This document shows positions 20,581-32,975 of a DNA stretch of 64,000 bases, in pieces. The translations under genes were made by a program, and so were the position numbers. The notes beneath the pieces were generated by a model. It did no database searches and was not told the origin of the DNA. It saw only the letters and a list, made by a program, of their open reading frames with translations. How positions within the stretch are numbered: position 1 is the first letter of the stretch; every line of letters begins with the position of its first letter. This DNA comes from Ochotona curzoniae (Eukaryota; Chordata; Mammalia; Lagomorpha; Ochotonidae): positions 77,232,501 through 77,296,500 of the forward strand of contig NW_024466599.1 in NCBI RefSeq assembly GCF_017591425.1. Reading direction: 5' to 3'.

Positions 20581-23040
20581 TGATCTGAGTTTTTTCATGG
20601 ATTGTGTGAAGTAGTATTCTGTTAAATAAGGACAGTCCTATTGCTTATTCTGAACTCAAGATGCATCCTTAGATGAAAATTGAATTCCTTTTTCATCTCC
20701 AATTTTATTAGGTCACAAAATAATTTGAATACAAAGCTGTGAAATCAGATCTGCAAAGACTGGATTAGTTGAAGAAAGAACCATACTGCCGCAGACCTGC
20801 TGAGCAGCAATAGACCAGAATGTCTATTCAGGAAGAGGTGTTCCAAGATGCAGGGGACCAACCATGCTGTGAGAGCAGAAGCAAGCACCTGATACTGGTA
20901 GAGAATACACAAAGCAGAATTAATGGTAAGAGAACAACAATGGTCAGGGAGAAAACACTTCAAAGATGAAGGACTGTCTACACATTCCCTAACACTTGGG
21001 AGGACTGTGCTAGTTTTGTTGCATGCTATTTAGGCTACATGAATATCTCATGCAAAGAATTAAAACGGCAGAATAAAAAAGAGTGTGAAAGTTTTCCCTA
21101 ATTATTCTTGCTTTAATTTAACTTACCCAGCTCACCTCTTGCAGACATCACCACTGAGCAGGAAATAATACTTGAGTTCAATTCCCGTTAACACTTTGCA
21201 GAAGTTCAGATATGTTCATATGTTTTTGTTACTGTAAATACATATTTGCAGATGTAGAATATTATGGGTCTATATATGCACGTATGCTTATTCCTTTGCT
21301 TTACAAACTTGGTCTGTTCAGACACATGGTAGATGGGCTTCCACTTGTACCCTTGTGCTCTGCCTTCCAAATGTGCTGGACCTGATGAACACTGGTCTGT
21401 TCCTAGCACTGGTTCCATTTTCAGTTGCATATTTATGTTTATGTGCCACAATTTTCAAAGACATTAAGAAATAATTCACAATACAAACATGCTCATGCAT
21501 GTATAGTGCAATGAAACCTAAAAATATCAGAAACCACATGATGTCTGCCAAAAATATCCAATGTGAAATTACACTATAATCTAGAAATAGGTTAAAATAT
21601 AAGAATTGTGAAAAAATCAAAGGCATGAACTCAATAGATTTTAATTTTGCTTGTGTGTTTTGTGCTAGACTGAATCTTAATTAAAGCCCTTAGTTGCACA
21701 GTTTTTAGTGGGATCTAAGACACAGATAATGCAAAAAGATTAAAATTCTACAGTTTTTGCATAGCAAATGCAATTGTGAATTAGGCATGATTTTTGTTTT
21801 TGGTGTGGACTTACAAAAAGAGTTGAAAAAAATTAAAATGCTTGTTAAGGGCACCTTTTGGTGATCTAATCTGATCACTTAGAGAAAGTCAGGAATCTAC
21901 CATCATCTACAAATATGACAATTATTTTTTGATTCTTTGATGAATGAGACACAGCCTAACATTGCAACTGTTGTAGTTGACAGTCCAGGACTGGGGGCAG
22001 GCAGACAAAGAGTTAAACATTGATGTGGGTTAGGGAATTCCTCACAAAGTGCTGAGCAGGTTCCTTCACTTCTTGACATAAACTACATTGTGTGACAGCT
22101 GTCAGTAAAGTATGATGGAGAAAGTAAGGTTGGACCTCTTGCTGAAAGATTGAATCCCACTCAGGAATTCTGGGAATGTGGTAGATGTTTCATAACCCAT
22201 CAATTTTGCTATCACTGAGTTCCTTGTTTAATTTCTGTAAAGCTTTTGACCCTGGTCCAAAAGCAAAATATTTCTGTGATAAATTGAATTGAATTAATCC
22301 ATGGTAGGGACAACATTAAAATAAAAGTGAACTTATTGCCAACAAATCCATTTAGAGATTTAAAGATATTTACTGCTTACTAAATATGGCAGGGTCTGCA
22401 AAATTGGAAAGGATGACAAATTTCTCAAAGATTTAGTTTTCTCAAAGGTCAACTGGAATGGCTTCCAGAGTATGGGGTACAACTCAGAAGTTTTTCTAGA
22501 AGGAAGTGGATATTATATTCCACTTCTCACCCCTCAGAGGGGAAAGTAAAGCAGGATGATTTTCTGGACTCGGGCTTCTAGCACAGGCCCATGGTAATCA
22601 TCATATGCACGTCCTGACAGTGTCACTGTCCTCTCTCACCAGGGCCAAGCTATGCTGCACTCCTTGAGTTCCTTGATTGAAGTGTTGCCTTTTTATACAT
22701 ATCATTTTTCATGGGCAGCAAATATGAAAATTCATTTTGAGATCAAAATAGAGCATTGTGATGCTCAGCTTGACATTACCAGTGTCCGTAGCTGTCAAAA
22801 TAAAACTGATGGGATGACAGATATCTTGTTAAAAGAGCCTCGCTTCAGCAGTTTGAAGCTCAGCAACAATTTAGTCTCATTGGCCTTAGGCCCCATCTGA
22901 TATTAGGGCCTCACTAGAAACAATACACACATATTGAATACAATTTTATTGATGGCATGCAGACACAAACACTTTAACTATGGGAAGGAACTAAGTCTCA
23001 CAGCAGTGAAATTACTTTTAAAAGGGATACAAAATTTCTT
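20581..23040. other. Single-copy AT-rich block
   Basis: About 2.4 kb with no recognised repeat or gene. The open frame at 22652-22900 (82 codons) has no recognisable domain and no splice context. Confidence 0.4.
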
Positions 23041-23369
23041 TTCTTTTTAAGATTTATTTTTATTATTTTTTTATTGGAAAGGTGGATATACAGAGAGGAG
23101 AGACAGAGAGGAAGATCTTCAGTTCCATGATTCACTCCCCAAGTGAGCGTAATGGCCGATGCCATGCCAATCCGAAGCCAGGGGCCTCTTCCGGGTCTCC
23201 CACACAGGTGAAGGGTCCTAAAGCTTTGCGCTGTCCTCGACTGCTTTCCCAGGCCACAAGCAGGGAGCTGGAAGGGAAGCGGGGCTGCGGGGATAGAGCC
23301 AGCGCCCATATGGGATCCCGGGGGCATGCAAGGCGAGGACCTTAACAACTGCGCCACCGCGCCAGGCCC
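23041..23369 (-). mobile_element. Young CSINE, antisense
   Basis: Reverse full-length copy from AAGATTTATTTTTATT to GCGCCACCGCGCCAGGCCC. Related flanks CAAAATTTCTT (about 23031) and AAAATTTATTTCTT (from about 23369) fit a target duplication. Confidence 0.92.
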
Positions 23370-23950
23370 AAAATTTATTTCTTATATCCTTTACATAGTG
23401 ATTGAAAATAAAACTTTTATTTCATGGCCTATGAAGCTTACATAGAAATTACTTTGTTAAAAAATAAATTTCAAGTATGCTAAGATAATCTATTCCTTCA
23501 ATATTGCAAATCTATAGTCATATTAAAATTCCCTTAATTCAGATTTTCCATCTTGTTTATAACTGTTACAATAAAATTTCACAGCAGAATATCATATTCA
23601 TGAGCTACCTTCTCCTTTCATGCATGAGACAGATAAAGAAGAATGCACTCAAGCCAGTGACCTCTTGTAATGCCATCACGGATTATGGGCGTTTGGCTTC
23701 CCTTGAGCTCAGCGTATCCCCATGCACTCATCCAACACACAAATGATGTGCACACTTTTTTCCCAAGGCCTATTGTGCAAAGTTCATCAGATCTTCAGGG
23801 GCAGAATTATGGATTAATTCACACTGGCTCTCTTCTTTGCGTCCTTCCTCCACTTTCCAGCTAGCGGGTTTCTCTTTCCAGTGGGAAGGAGAAATATTTA
23901 TCGTGCTAGACAAACCACAATTCAGAATCCTTTCTCATGATGTATTATTT
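23370..23950. other. Single-copy non-coding DNA
   Basis: No recognised repeat or gene. Confidence 0.35.
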
Positions 23951-23954
23951 CTAG

Positions 23955-24215
23955 CTAATTCATTTGAAAGGTACAAACAGAGACACTATTGCCAGGGATG
24001 CCACAGTAGCCATGGATGGAGCTGACTGAATCTGGAAGCATGGAACTCAGTTTGAACCTTTCATATGAGTGACAGGGACCCAACTGCTTCAACCATTAAC
24101 TGCTACCTCTTGGGATTTGTATCATAATGTAAGTGGAATTGAGACCAGAGCCAGGACTCAGTCAGGTATTGTGATAGAGGACACAGTAATCTCAAGAGGT
24201 ATCGTAACAGCTACA
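23955..24215 (-). mobile_element. Old SINE, antisense
   Basis: Eroded reverse SINE: CATTTGAAAGGTACAAACAG tail side, GCCATGGATGGAGCTGACTG, TTGAGACCAGAGCCAGGACT before the tRNA-like end. Confidence 0.5.
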
Positions 24216-24860
24216 CTCAATGTCCAGGCCATATGACTATATTTCTTTAAACGAACTCTAGGAGAGGAATCAAAGGAAATGAAAACTGTGATGATGAAAT
24301 TCAGGGTTTGAACTATTTTTGAAACATTTTTAGCAATTCTTAGAGTAATCTTTAGATTACTTTGTCCATGTGTCTTCTCAGTATGGTCAATTTGATAAAC
24401 CAAATAGAGGATCATAAACCAAATTCTGGCCTTTACATTTGGTGACATTTGGAAAAGCTCCATGATACCTCAACTCTCCCGCTGAGCTAGGATCCAATTG
24501 AAAGCTAAAAGCAAGTGTTTGGAAAGCAAAAGGTAAAAACAACAGATTGGTCCTTCATCACAGAAAGTTTCTGGAACAGAAGGTGTGGCTTAAATATTCA
24601 GTCATAATGGGGAGTGAGGGTGGTGAATCAAACCCATATTCTAAAGTACAGGCAAGTGGAAAGATGGACAATGTCTGAATGACAACTGAGGTACAGAAGT
24701 AGACACAAGGGAAGCAGCTCACGTCCTCATCAAATGAATACGTCATCCTCCTTTCTCCTCCAGGGGGAACAGGAAAAAGTATAGGTACAGAGGGCAAGAG
24801 TCTCATTCAGGTCAATTAGCAAAACCAAAGAGATAGAAATGCATCCTTTCTCTTGATTTA
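24216..24860. other. Single-copy non-coding DNA
   Basis: No recognised repeat, gene or structured RNA. Confidence 0.35.
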
Positions 24861-24864
24861 TCTG

Positions 24865-24990
24865 TTGTTCTCCATTATACATTGGGCAAGGGAAGCTCAG
24901 GGAAATACTAAGATACTTACATGGCAAAAGCTAGGACTCAAACTCAATAGTGGCCCTATCAAAATCCAGAAGTCTTCATATCTCCACATA
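24865..24990 (-). mobile_element. MIR fragment, antisense
   Basis: GCTCAGGGAAATACTAAGAT then TACATGGCAAAAGCTAGGAC and TCAAACTC follow the antisense MIR order (GCTCAGAGAGGTTAAGTAA, CACACAGCTAGTAAG, GGGATTCGAACCC). Ancient mammalian SINE. Confidence 0.55.
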
Positions 24991-26000
24991 CTGCCTCCCA
25001 GCCCTACATCAAGGGAAGGCTAAACCATTCTTTCACTGTGCATGTGTTTGACTCCAATTGCAAGTGGATAAGATGTATGCATGCATATTATTTTCCATTT
25101 CCATTTCTGACAGCTGTAGATCATAGACAAATCAAGTCCCTTGGTTAAATAAATTCTCTATTTAGGGAACAAGAGCATCCACAAAGGCATTCACTCCTCA
25201 CACTGTGTATGCACGCCCTCAAAGCCCACGATGAACAGGAAACATCACATGGACGATGTAAGACCACCACCTGCCTCACAGCTCTCAGCCTCAAGCATTC
25301 ATCGGTTTTCTTAAGCTGGATACAAATAATGGAGACAAATGGGAACATTGCTGTTATGTCTCTTTTTCTAAATGAAAGAAACTCACACATTTCAGAAAAC
25401 ACTGTTACGAAGAATGAATGTAGGATGTTTATAGCAGTTAGGGCTCTTATACTCTGAGGCGAAAAAAAAAAAAAATCTGAGAATTAGAGGAAAACGTTCC
25501 ACAAAAAATGACCTTTCAATTCAGGTATAGAAAATCTTCCATCTAAATATTATCACTGTCTATTAATTATATTTCAAAATTAAAACTAATGCATTATTAG
25601 GATAAGTCAAATCCATGCTTAATTTTAAAAAATAATGATTATTTTGCTTTCAGCAACTCCTGGGGAAGCTCATGGACTGTGCTATCTCCATTGCATCTGT
25701 TTTCAATTCCCTCCAGGTTAAAAAAAAAAAATGATTTGGTCTCCTTCAGAAAGAATGTTCTGTGGGAATGGGTTCAATTAAATTGCAAAATCTACTGAAC
25801 AAACTCAGTGTGAGTGATGAATTGAATCAGGATAAATGAGGCCACAACTTAAAAACATACTCAAGGGTCATTTGGCAGGGAAGGAATCTCCAACAAAGGT
25901 CAAGGGAAATAATGCCTAAGATGTGAGCCAATAGTCAAGCTTGAAATGATTTTCTACCTTGGACAGAAGTAAAAATGTCAGGCAGAAGTCACAAGATCAT
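24991..26000. other. Single-copy AT-rich DNA
   Basis: No recognised repeat or gene over about 1 kb, apart from poly-A runs near 25463 and 25719. Confidence 0.35.
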
Positions 26001-26004
26001 GAAT

Positions 26005-26135
26005 AATAGAGAGATTAGGTTCTGGAATCAGAAAGACCTGGGATCAAAGCCCAATTTCACCTTGTTTACTCATTAGGAAATGAAAGTATGACCTCACTGG
26101 ATTATGGGGAAGTGTAGGAGGTCATAGATGTGTCC
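26005..26135 (+). mobile_element. MIR fragment, sense
   Basis: GTTCTGGAATCAGAAAGACC then GGGATCAAAGCCCAATTTCA match the tRNA-derived MIR head (GGAGCCAGACTGCCTGGGTTC then AATCCCGGCTCTGCC). Confidence 0.6.
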
Positions 26136-26384
26136 AGTACCATAATCAGATCCTGAAACTGCTCCTGCTCCAGCACTCTTCCTCCTCTAAGCTCAAGCTA
26201 AAAATATGTGTACAAGCAGGAGACCTACTCTGCCTACACGCAGAAAACCACAGAGGCAATGAGAGGTTCCTTAAGTGCCTCATTAGAGAACTTTCAGGAA
26301 TATTAATTCCAATGTAAGGAAATATATTTTAAACTTGGGAAAGTTGGAATAACTTTCTCTTAGAAATCACTATCTTAAGGTTCT

Positions 26385-26530
26385 CTCACACATCGTCTTT
26401 TATTCCAACAGTGACCCTGCAGTTCAGCAGGTTCTCTAGTGATGCACAGATAAGGAAACGTGAACAGAGATTAAGCTCCAAAACACAAAGAAAGGAAGTC
26501 CTGGAACTAGATAGTGAAGGAAGTTGCCTT
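26385..26530 (-). mobile_element. MIR fragment, antisense
   Basis: TCTCACACATCGTCTTTTAT, then CACAGATAAGGAAACGTGAA, then GATTAAGCTCCAAAAC follow antisense MIR (ACAGATGAGGAAACTGAGG, GGTTAAGTAACTTGCCC). Confidence 0.6.
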
Positions 26531-26643
26531 CACCCCACCCTGATGTGAGAATATTACAATGACTGTGAAACAGAAAGGCATGTCAACATTTAATGCATCG
26601 GACATAGCCAACAAGTGAACTTCTTGATAAAGAAATGATTCTA

Positions 26644-26907
26644 GGGCCTGGCGTGAGAGCCTAGCACCTAAAGTCCTTGCCTTGCAAGCGACAGGATCTC
26701 ATGTGGGCACTGGTTCTAATCCCAGTGGCCCTATTTCCCATCTAGCTCCCTGTTTGTGGCCTGGGAAGGCAGTTGAGGAAGCCCCAACTCCTTGGGACCC
26801 TGCATCTGCATGGGAGACCTGAAGGAAGTTCCTGGCTCCTGGCTTTGGATCGGCTCAGCACCAGCTGTTCTGATCACTTGGGGAGTGAATCATCAGACAG
26901 AAGAGAA
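26644..26907 (+). mobile_element. CSINE, 3'-truncated
   Basis: Good head (exact B box GGTTCTAATCC at about 26713) and centre (GGGACCCTGCATCTGCATGG), but it stops after GGGGAGTGAATCATCAGACA; the CT-rich stretch and AATAAA tail are absent. A poly-T tract starts 20 bases later, so a later insertion probably removed the tail. Confidence 0.85.
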
Positions 26908-26926
26908 AGAAATGGTTCCAAATGTC

Positions 26927-27655
26927 TTTTTTTTTTTTTTACTTCTGAGCCAGTTTTTATTTTTAATTTTTATACTATTTTACTAATATGTGGGTAAGGG
27001 GGGAAGGAGAATGGGAAGGGAAGCAGAGTAGGTAAAGAAGCAAAACTGTATGATGGAAAATAATAACAACAAAACAATTCATCTCATACATATAAACTAA
27101 TATCCAATAGCCTCAGAAAAAAGTAATTCAGCAACAAAAAATCCTATGTATTAGTTCTCTGAAGTTTTTATGATCAGTACCCAGCAGGATATAAGGCTAA
27201 GCTGCCTGGTCAGGGCCTGGGACCAAGGCTCATTTTGGAGGATTTAGATGGAGAATCCCTGGTCAAGACAGAAAACACTTACACCCAAAAGACTGAATAA
27301 AAATAAATCCCATAATGGACGTCATTGACCCTCAAGAGGTATGGGCAAAAATAGACCTATGGGGATTGGAGATCCTAGACTAGACTTGACACCAAGATGA
27401 AGATCAAGTGTTAGTGGGTATGGAGGCAGGCTCACAGTGCCAGGCAGGAAACAGAGGGAGAAAGCAATAGCCTAGACTTGAACTGAAATATTCAAATCTC
27501 TCAAGGGAACCACCCTCCAAGGGCAGGCCCCCAGTGGCACCTGCTCTCATGAGCCATCATTATTCTAAGTGTCCACACACAGCAAACTATTGATATTTAT
27601 ATTAATTCATCAGATTTTAAGCAGCAGCAAGTGTTTGGGGATGAAAAAAAAAATA
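26927..27655 (-). other. Poly-T-led unassigned segment, perhaps an antisense retrocopy
   Basis: Opens with about 14 T residues (26927-26940) beside a truncated SINE, as expected for the tail of a minus-strand retrocopy. I recognise no family or coding match downstream. Confidence 0.3.
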
Positions 27656-27659
27656 CCCA

Positions 27660-27765
27660 GGGGTCAGCATAGTGGTACAACAAGTTAACCCTCTTCCCTG
27701 CAGCACCATGCTATATTGTCTCTGGCTCATGTCCTGGCTGTTCCACTTCACTTCCAGTTCTCTCC
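27660..27765 (+). mobile_element. Old SINE head, truncated by the next SINE
   Basis: GGGGTCAGCATAGTGGTACA head then CTTCACTTCCAGTTCTCTCC; it stops where a (TTTA)-type antisense SINE tail begins. Confidence 0.6.
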
Positions 27766-28112
27766 TTTATTTATTTACTTATTTATTTACTTGCTTGCTA
27801 ATTTATTTGAAAGGCAGAGTTATGGAGAAAGAAGGAAAGAGAGAAAAATGAGAAAAAGAGGCTGAGTGAGATAGATTCTATCTGCTGAATTGCTCCCTAA
27901 ATGGCCACAATAGCTAAGGCTGGGCCAAGCTGAAGCCGAGAGTTTTATCTGGGTCTTGTATGGGGTTCAAGGGTCCAAACATGTGGACTATCCTCTGCTG
28001 CTTTCCTAATCCATTAACAGTAAACTGAATCTGAAGTGGAGCAGCCAGGACTAGAGTCTGCTGCACATTTAATGCGACCATCACAGACAAGGCCTTCACT
28101 TACTGTACCAAC
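27766..28112 (-). mobile_element. Old SINE, antisense, inserted in another SINE
   Basis: (TTTA)n tail complement at 27772-27800, AAGGCAGAGTTATGGAGAAA, GAATTGCTCCCTAAATGGCC, GGACTATCCTCTGCTGCTTT, and a tRNA-like end near 28110. Head-on arrangement with the fragment at 27660. Confidence 0.7.
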
Positions 28113-28389
28113 ATATTGGGATTTAAAGATCCAAATCTCCAACTTCTTACTCTGCCTGGCAAACCACAAAGCATGCTGACTGAGGTAAACAGGAAGTGTC
28201 CTGTGAATATGGGGTGTCCCTCATACATCAAAGATGCCTCCATCCCCAAAAAAGTGGGCCTTTCCCCAGGGTTTATGTCACTAAGCAAGGTAAGAGTCCA
28301 TGGTGAACATTCCCTATTCCTGCAGGATGCTGAGGTGTTCTAGGCACCTAACCCTGAAACTTAATCCTGGCTACTAATTACTAGTGCTT

Positions 28390-28600
28390 AAGTCCATATC
28401 ATTTATGGCACTAGATGCATGCACACACATAGATGAAAGCACACTGTTACATTGGTTTCTCAAAATAACCCTATCCGATTCCTGTTATTGTCCATCTTCT
28501 CTTAATTGATGAAATGGAGGCCCAGAACTATTGAGTGATATCTCCACACATTTGTAAGTTGTGTTCACAGTTTAAACCCAGGTCTGCATGCTATCTCAAC
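28390..28600 (-). mobile_element. MIR, antisense
   Basis: GTTTCTCAAAATAACCCTAT, then GATGAAATGGAGGCCCAGA, then TTTAAACCCAGGTCTGCATG follow the antisense MIR core in order. One of the clearer ancient repeats here. Confidence 0.7.
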
Positions 28601-29488
28601 TGGCATGTTGTCTAGCATCTAGGTAGAGGGCTTGTCCTTGGGGCTGACTCTTCCAAGTTTAATCCTCCAAAGCAATGAGAATCAGCTTGGCCCGAGGTCA
28701 ACCCTACATATGTCTATGTTGGTTTGGTGTTTAGCACTGGGCCAAGACGCAGTATTCAAATAATAAACTGATGACAAATTGGAAGACCAACCTTCCCATA
28801 GACTCCATCCTATCAACACTCAGCAATAACATAAAATCTTCTGTGGGTGCGGCTAAACACTTCTAGGGAATCAGTGCTGAAGCAACCAAGTTTTACATAT
28901 TACAACTAAGGGACCTGCAAAGCATACTTTCATTCTTTTCCCAGTTCTCATAATGAAACACCGGTGGAACATTATACCAGCTTCACAGTAAACACCTGGC
29001 AGTAGAGTTGCCATTTCCACACACTGAACACATACCTTCCAAAGCACAGTAACTGGGGTATGGGTGGTGGGATTCAGCTTGTCCTAGAATTCTGGGGAGC
29101 ATGTCTTCACAGGTGCTCAGGGAAAGGAGCTGTTCCCAGCACTATCCATTTTGTCTGCAGCAATATTGCAGGGTTGAAAAGTTAAAATAATCCAGTTAAT
29201 GTAAAATACTTCCTCTGCCCCTCACTGAGCCTACCCTGAATTGGTGCCAAAATAGCTATTAGTGTGATTTGAAAGCACAAGATGACTGAGAAGAAATTCT
29301 CTCAGGACAAAAAGAGGAGAACCTTTCTGCCCCTGGCTCATCAATACAGATGGAATGCCAGCAAAGAACTATTCACCATTCAGGCATGGGATAAAGAACT
29401 GGGAGAGAAACCGTTCAAGGACTCTTTTTTTTTATGATAAACTTATCAGTTGCATGTGGCATAAAAAAGTTAAGCAAAGTATGCACTT
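28601..29488. other. Single-copy non-coding DNA
   Basis: No recognised gene or repeat. Confidence 0.35.
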
Positions 29489-30091
29489 TTTTGGGCTCTA
29501 TTGTTATTTTGAATTTTTGAATTTTGTGATACAATTTCATATAGACTAGGATTTCCCATAAATTTCCACCCCCGACTGATTTTTTCCATGCTGCTACAAG
29601 AGTATAGTCCTTCATAAGGAGTCATAATTCCATCAACCTGTTATTTAACTCTGCCCTGACATTGCTGGTACAGACAATGTCAGACAGTCCAGCATCTCAT
29701 TTTCTACACATTTTCAACAGTTTCATTGGGAGTCCATCTTCTGTTTGGAATCAGGGATGCATGTTGCATCGTATCCCCACATAAGGAATGGTAGACCCCA
29801 ATACTCCATCACTACACATTTCCATAAATGAGAACCCATGAAACAAAATCAACAAATGGTATGAGTTAGAACAACAGCCACAACAACAACAACAACGACA
29901 AACTGCAATACCATGAAAAAACAAGCCCCTGAGTAACCAACACATGGATGACAAAAAGGAAACACAAGTCTCTTGGGAAAAATGATGCCACTGTGGAATG
30001 CATGAGCCAGCAATGATTTCAACAAGAGAAAAGAAAGTGTTTGGAATAAATGAAACTGAAATCAAAAACATCAAAACACATGGGATGCAGC

Positions 30092-30122
<31 letters not shown>

Positions 30123-30372
30123 AACAACCAGTGTGGATCGGGTTATTGAAATTACACTTTCCATGGTGGTTTCCTTATATTAGAGAGAACATATGGTATT
30201 TGGTCTTTTGTGATTGACTCATTTTACTGAGCATAATGGTCTCTAGTTGGGACCATCTAGATGTAAATGGTATAATTTTATTTTTCTTAATAGCTGAATA
30301 ATATTGCATGGAGTAGATGTATCACAGTTTCTTTAACCACTCTTCTTTGGATGCACATGTGGATTGTAGTGA
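29489..30372 (-). mobile_element. L1 3' end (ORF2 tail plus 3'UTR), antisense
   Basis: Left end GAATTTTTGAATTTTGTGAT, then ATTGCTGGTACAGACAATGT, CAGTTTCATTGGGAGTCCAT, (CAA)n at 29881-29897 and (AAAAC)n near 30094-30120. At 30200-30372 it is the complement of the ORF2 C-terminus: AGCTGAATAATATTGCATGG is the antisense of the MEYYS-type block. 5'-truncated; breaks exactly where a sense L1 begins. Confidence 0.85.
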
Positions 30373-31545
30373 TAGAGGACTAATATCCAGGATTTACAAG
30401 GAGCTTCAGAAACCCAGAGAGTGGGGAAAAAAAAAAAAACTGGGGAAAAAAAATGGGCAAAGGAAATGAACAGGCATTTTTCAAAAGAACAGATTCAAAT
30501 GGCTAACAGACATATGAGAAGATGCTCAGGCTCCCTAGCCATCAGAGAGATACAAATGAAAACCACGTTGAGGTACCACCTAACTCCAGTGAGACTGGCC
30601 TACATTCTAAACTATAAAACAACACCTGGTGGCTTAAATGTGGGAAGAAAAGTACCCTCCTTCACTGTTCGTGGGAGTGTAGACCAATACAGCCACTATG
30701 GAAATCAGTATGGAGAGTGCTTGGAGAATTGCAAATAAATCTGCCATATGACCCAGCTATTCTGCTCCTAGGATTATATCCAAAAGAATGAAACCTGCAT
30801 ACGGGAAGGGAATCTGTAATCCTGTATTTGCAGCAGCACAATCTACAATAGCAAAGACATGGAAACAATCCAGATGCCCATCCAAAGAAGAGTGTTTAAA
30901 GAAACTGTGGTACATCTACTACATGGAATATTATTCAGTTATTAAAAAGAATGAAATCACACCATTTGCAACTAGAGGGTCCCGACTAGAGACCATCATC
31001 GTCAGTGACATAAGTCAAGCGCAAAAGAACAAATCCCATATATTCTCTCTAATATAAGGAAGCCATTATGCAAATTAGGTTTTTGTGTTCACTTTTTGTC
31101 ACCATGTGTTGGTTATTCAGTGGCACGTTTTTTCTACTCTATGGTGATACATTTTTTTTTCTTTGTTTGTTTTGTCTTGGTTTTAACTTCGTATTTGTTG
31201 TTGACCTTTGTTTTTTTGGCTTCTCACATAAGGAAATGTATAGTGATGGAGTAATAGAGACTACCATATCCAGATGTGAAGATGCAATGCAATATGCATC
31301 CCTATTTCCAAATCCAACATGAACTCCCAATGAAACTGTTGGACCTGTCTAGACAAAGGGATGCTGGAGTGTCTGACATTGTCTGCACCAGCAATGTCAG
31401 GGTACACTAATGGAATCATGACTGCTTAGGAAGGACTATACTCTTGTAGCAAGGTGGGGAAAATCAGTCATGGTGTGGGATTTATTTTGTGGGGGGATAC
31501 CAGATCTTGCATACTTGTATCATAAAATTCAAGATTAAAAAAAAA
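30373..31545 (+). mobile_element. L1 3' end (ORF2 tail plus 3'UTR), sense
   Basis: ORF2 C-terminal third in broken frames: AYILNYKTTPGGLN (30421 frame), then WYIYYMEYYSVIKKNE and KNKSHIFSLI with a stop at about 31055, the normal L1 ORF2 end. The 3'UTR follows with TCCATTT-equivalent blocks, ACAATGCAATATGCATCC, CTGACATTGTCTGCACCAGC and an A-rich tail (about 31533-31549). Head to head with 29489-30372. Confidence 0.88.
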
Positions 31546-31567
31546 AAAAGAAGAAGAAGAATTTACT

Positions 31568-31886
31568 GGGTCTGGATGATAGCACAGCAGCTAAGGTCCT
31601 TGTCCGGAATGGGGAAGACCCAAATGGGTGCCCACTCTAATCCAGCAACTCTACTTTCCATTGAGCTCCCTGCATGCAGCCTGGGAAAGCAGTCAAAGAC
31701 AGCTCAAAATTTGGGAACTCTTCACCCATGTTGGAGACCGAGAAGAAGCACCTGGCTCCTGGCTTCAGATTGGTTCAGTTGAGGCCGCTTGGGGAGTGAA
31801 CCATCGGAAGGAAAATCTTTCTTTGTCTCTCCTCCTCTCTGTATATCTGTCTTTCCAATAAAAATATATAAATCTTAAAAAAAAAA
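31568..31886 (+). mobile_element. CSINE, moderately diverged
   Basis: GGGTCTGGATGATAGCACAG head, ACTCTAATCCAGCAACTCTA in B-box position, GGGGAGTGAACCATCGGAAG, CTTTCCAATAAAAATATAT tail. Begins about 20 bases after the L1 tail. Confidence 0.85.
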
Positions 31887-31902
31887 TTATCAACTGAACT
31901 TT

Positions 31903-32045
31903 ATTAACCTAAAAACCCGAAATCCAAAATTTTCCTCAAATCCCCCAATGACATTTTGACTTTTATGAAGGTATGAAATCCAATTCTGATCTGGGAATGT
32001 TTGGAATTTCAGATTTTCAGACTGCGAGTATATAACCCAAACCAC
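31903..32045. mobile_element. MER2/Tigger-like DNA transposon remnant
   Basis: CCGAAATCCAAAATTTTCCT at the left and GGAATTTCAGATTTTCAGAC at the right are inverted-repeat-like and match remembered MER2 (TcMar-Tigger) termini (ATCCGAAATCCAAAATGCTCC). Non-coding. Confidence 0.5.
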
Positions 32046-32560
32046 TAGGCAACAACTAGCCTGTGATAAAGGCATCCAAACCACCCCAAAGAGGCAGCAA
32101 GGACTTGTCTAAACTGTATCATTGCAAAGTAAAAATCTAAAGGGAGGGACCTGTTAAAATGAATACAGCAATGATAAATTTTATGACAATTAGAACCACA
32201 AATAAAAGAAAAAGATGAAAAATAAGAAAAGAATTCATGAAATTTGGACAAAGAAAAATAAAAGGAGAGTAAGAAACCGAAAACTCATTCTGAAAGAAAT
32301 GAAATGCTGCCCAAAAAATCAAATAAAACCCCCAAGTAATTTAAGATAAGAAAAAGTTAAGATTTCAAATTCAAAATGGATGATAAAGTAAAAAAAAATT
32401 AGAGTGAAGAAAGCAAGTTAAAAATGCAAAGATCACTAAATATTTATGTTAGAAAAAAAATCAAGGAACAAATAGACATGTTGAAATTTCACAGAAGCCT
32501 AAAATGGCAGTGAAGGTAAACGAATATTTAAGAATTTAGTTAAAAATGTGAGTCTCTGCT
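32046..32560. other. A-rich single-copy DNA
   Basis: Strongly A-rich plus strand with several A-runs; no gene or repeat family recognised. Confidence 0.35.
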
Positions 32561-32564
32561 GTTT

Positions 32565-32722
32565 TACTTAAGGATCTCTGCCTTGGGTGATCTGGATGAG
32601 GTTTCTGGTTCCTGACCTCCACCTGATCCAATCCTGGCCATAAACCGTTCTCTCTCTCATTCTCTCTCCCTCTCATTTTCTCTTTGTTACTCTGCCTTTC
32701 AAAAAAAAAATCTTATAAATTC
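32565..32722 (+). mobile_element. Old SINE, 3' half
   Basis: GGTTTCTGGTTCCTGACCTC, a (TCTC)-rich stretch, then TCTGCCTTTCAAAAAAAAAA. Rabbit-like older tail. The head is missing. Confidence 0.6.
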
Positions 32723-32975
32723 TTTTCATTAGGAAGAGAGAGCCCATTTACTGATTCATTGCCCAAACACCTGCAATTGTCAGGTGGTCAAAACCAGGAG
32801 CAGGGAGCTCCACCCGTGCAGGTGGCAGAGGTGCAACTACTCGAGCCATCATTTGCTGTTTCTCAGAGTATGCGATGGAAGGAAGATGGACTCAAACTTG
32901 TAGAAGCTGGATTTCAAACTCAGGTAATCCCAATATGCGATGCACGTGCCCAGTTAGCATTTTGTCCACTAGAAA
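32723..32975 (-). mobile_element. Old SINE, antisense
   Basis: GGAAGAGAGAGCCCATTTAC, GGTGGCAGAGGTGCAACTAC, TTTCAAACTCAGGTAATCCC (B-box complement) and GCCCAGTTAGCATTTTGTCC at the tRNA end. Tail-to-tail with the preceding SINE. Confidence 0.65.

Noticed and set aside
29876..30125. (CAA)n and (AAAAC)n runs considered as independent microsatellites
   Set aside because: They belong to the L1 3'UTR; the (CAA)n run recurs at the same place in the L1 at 61860.
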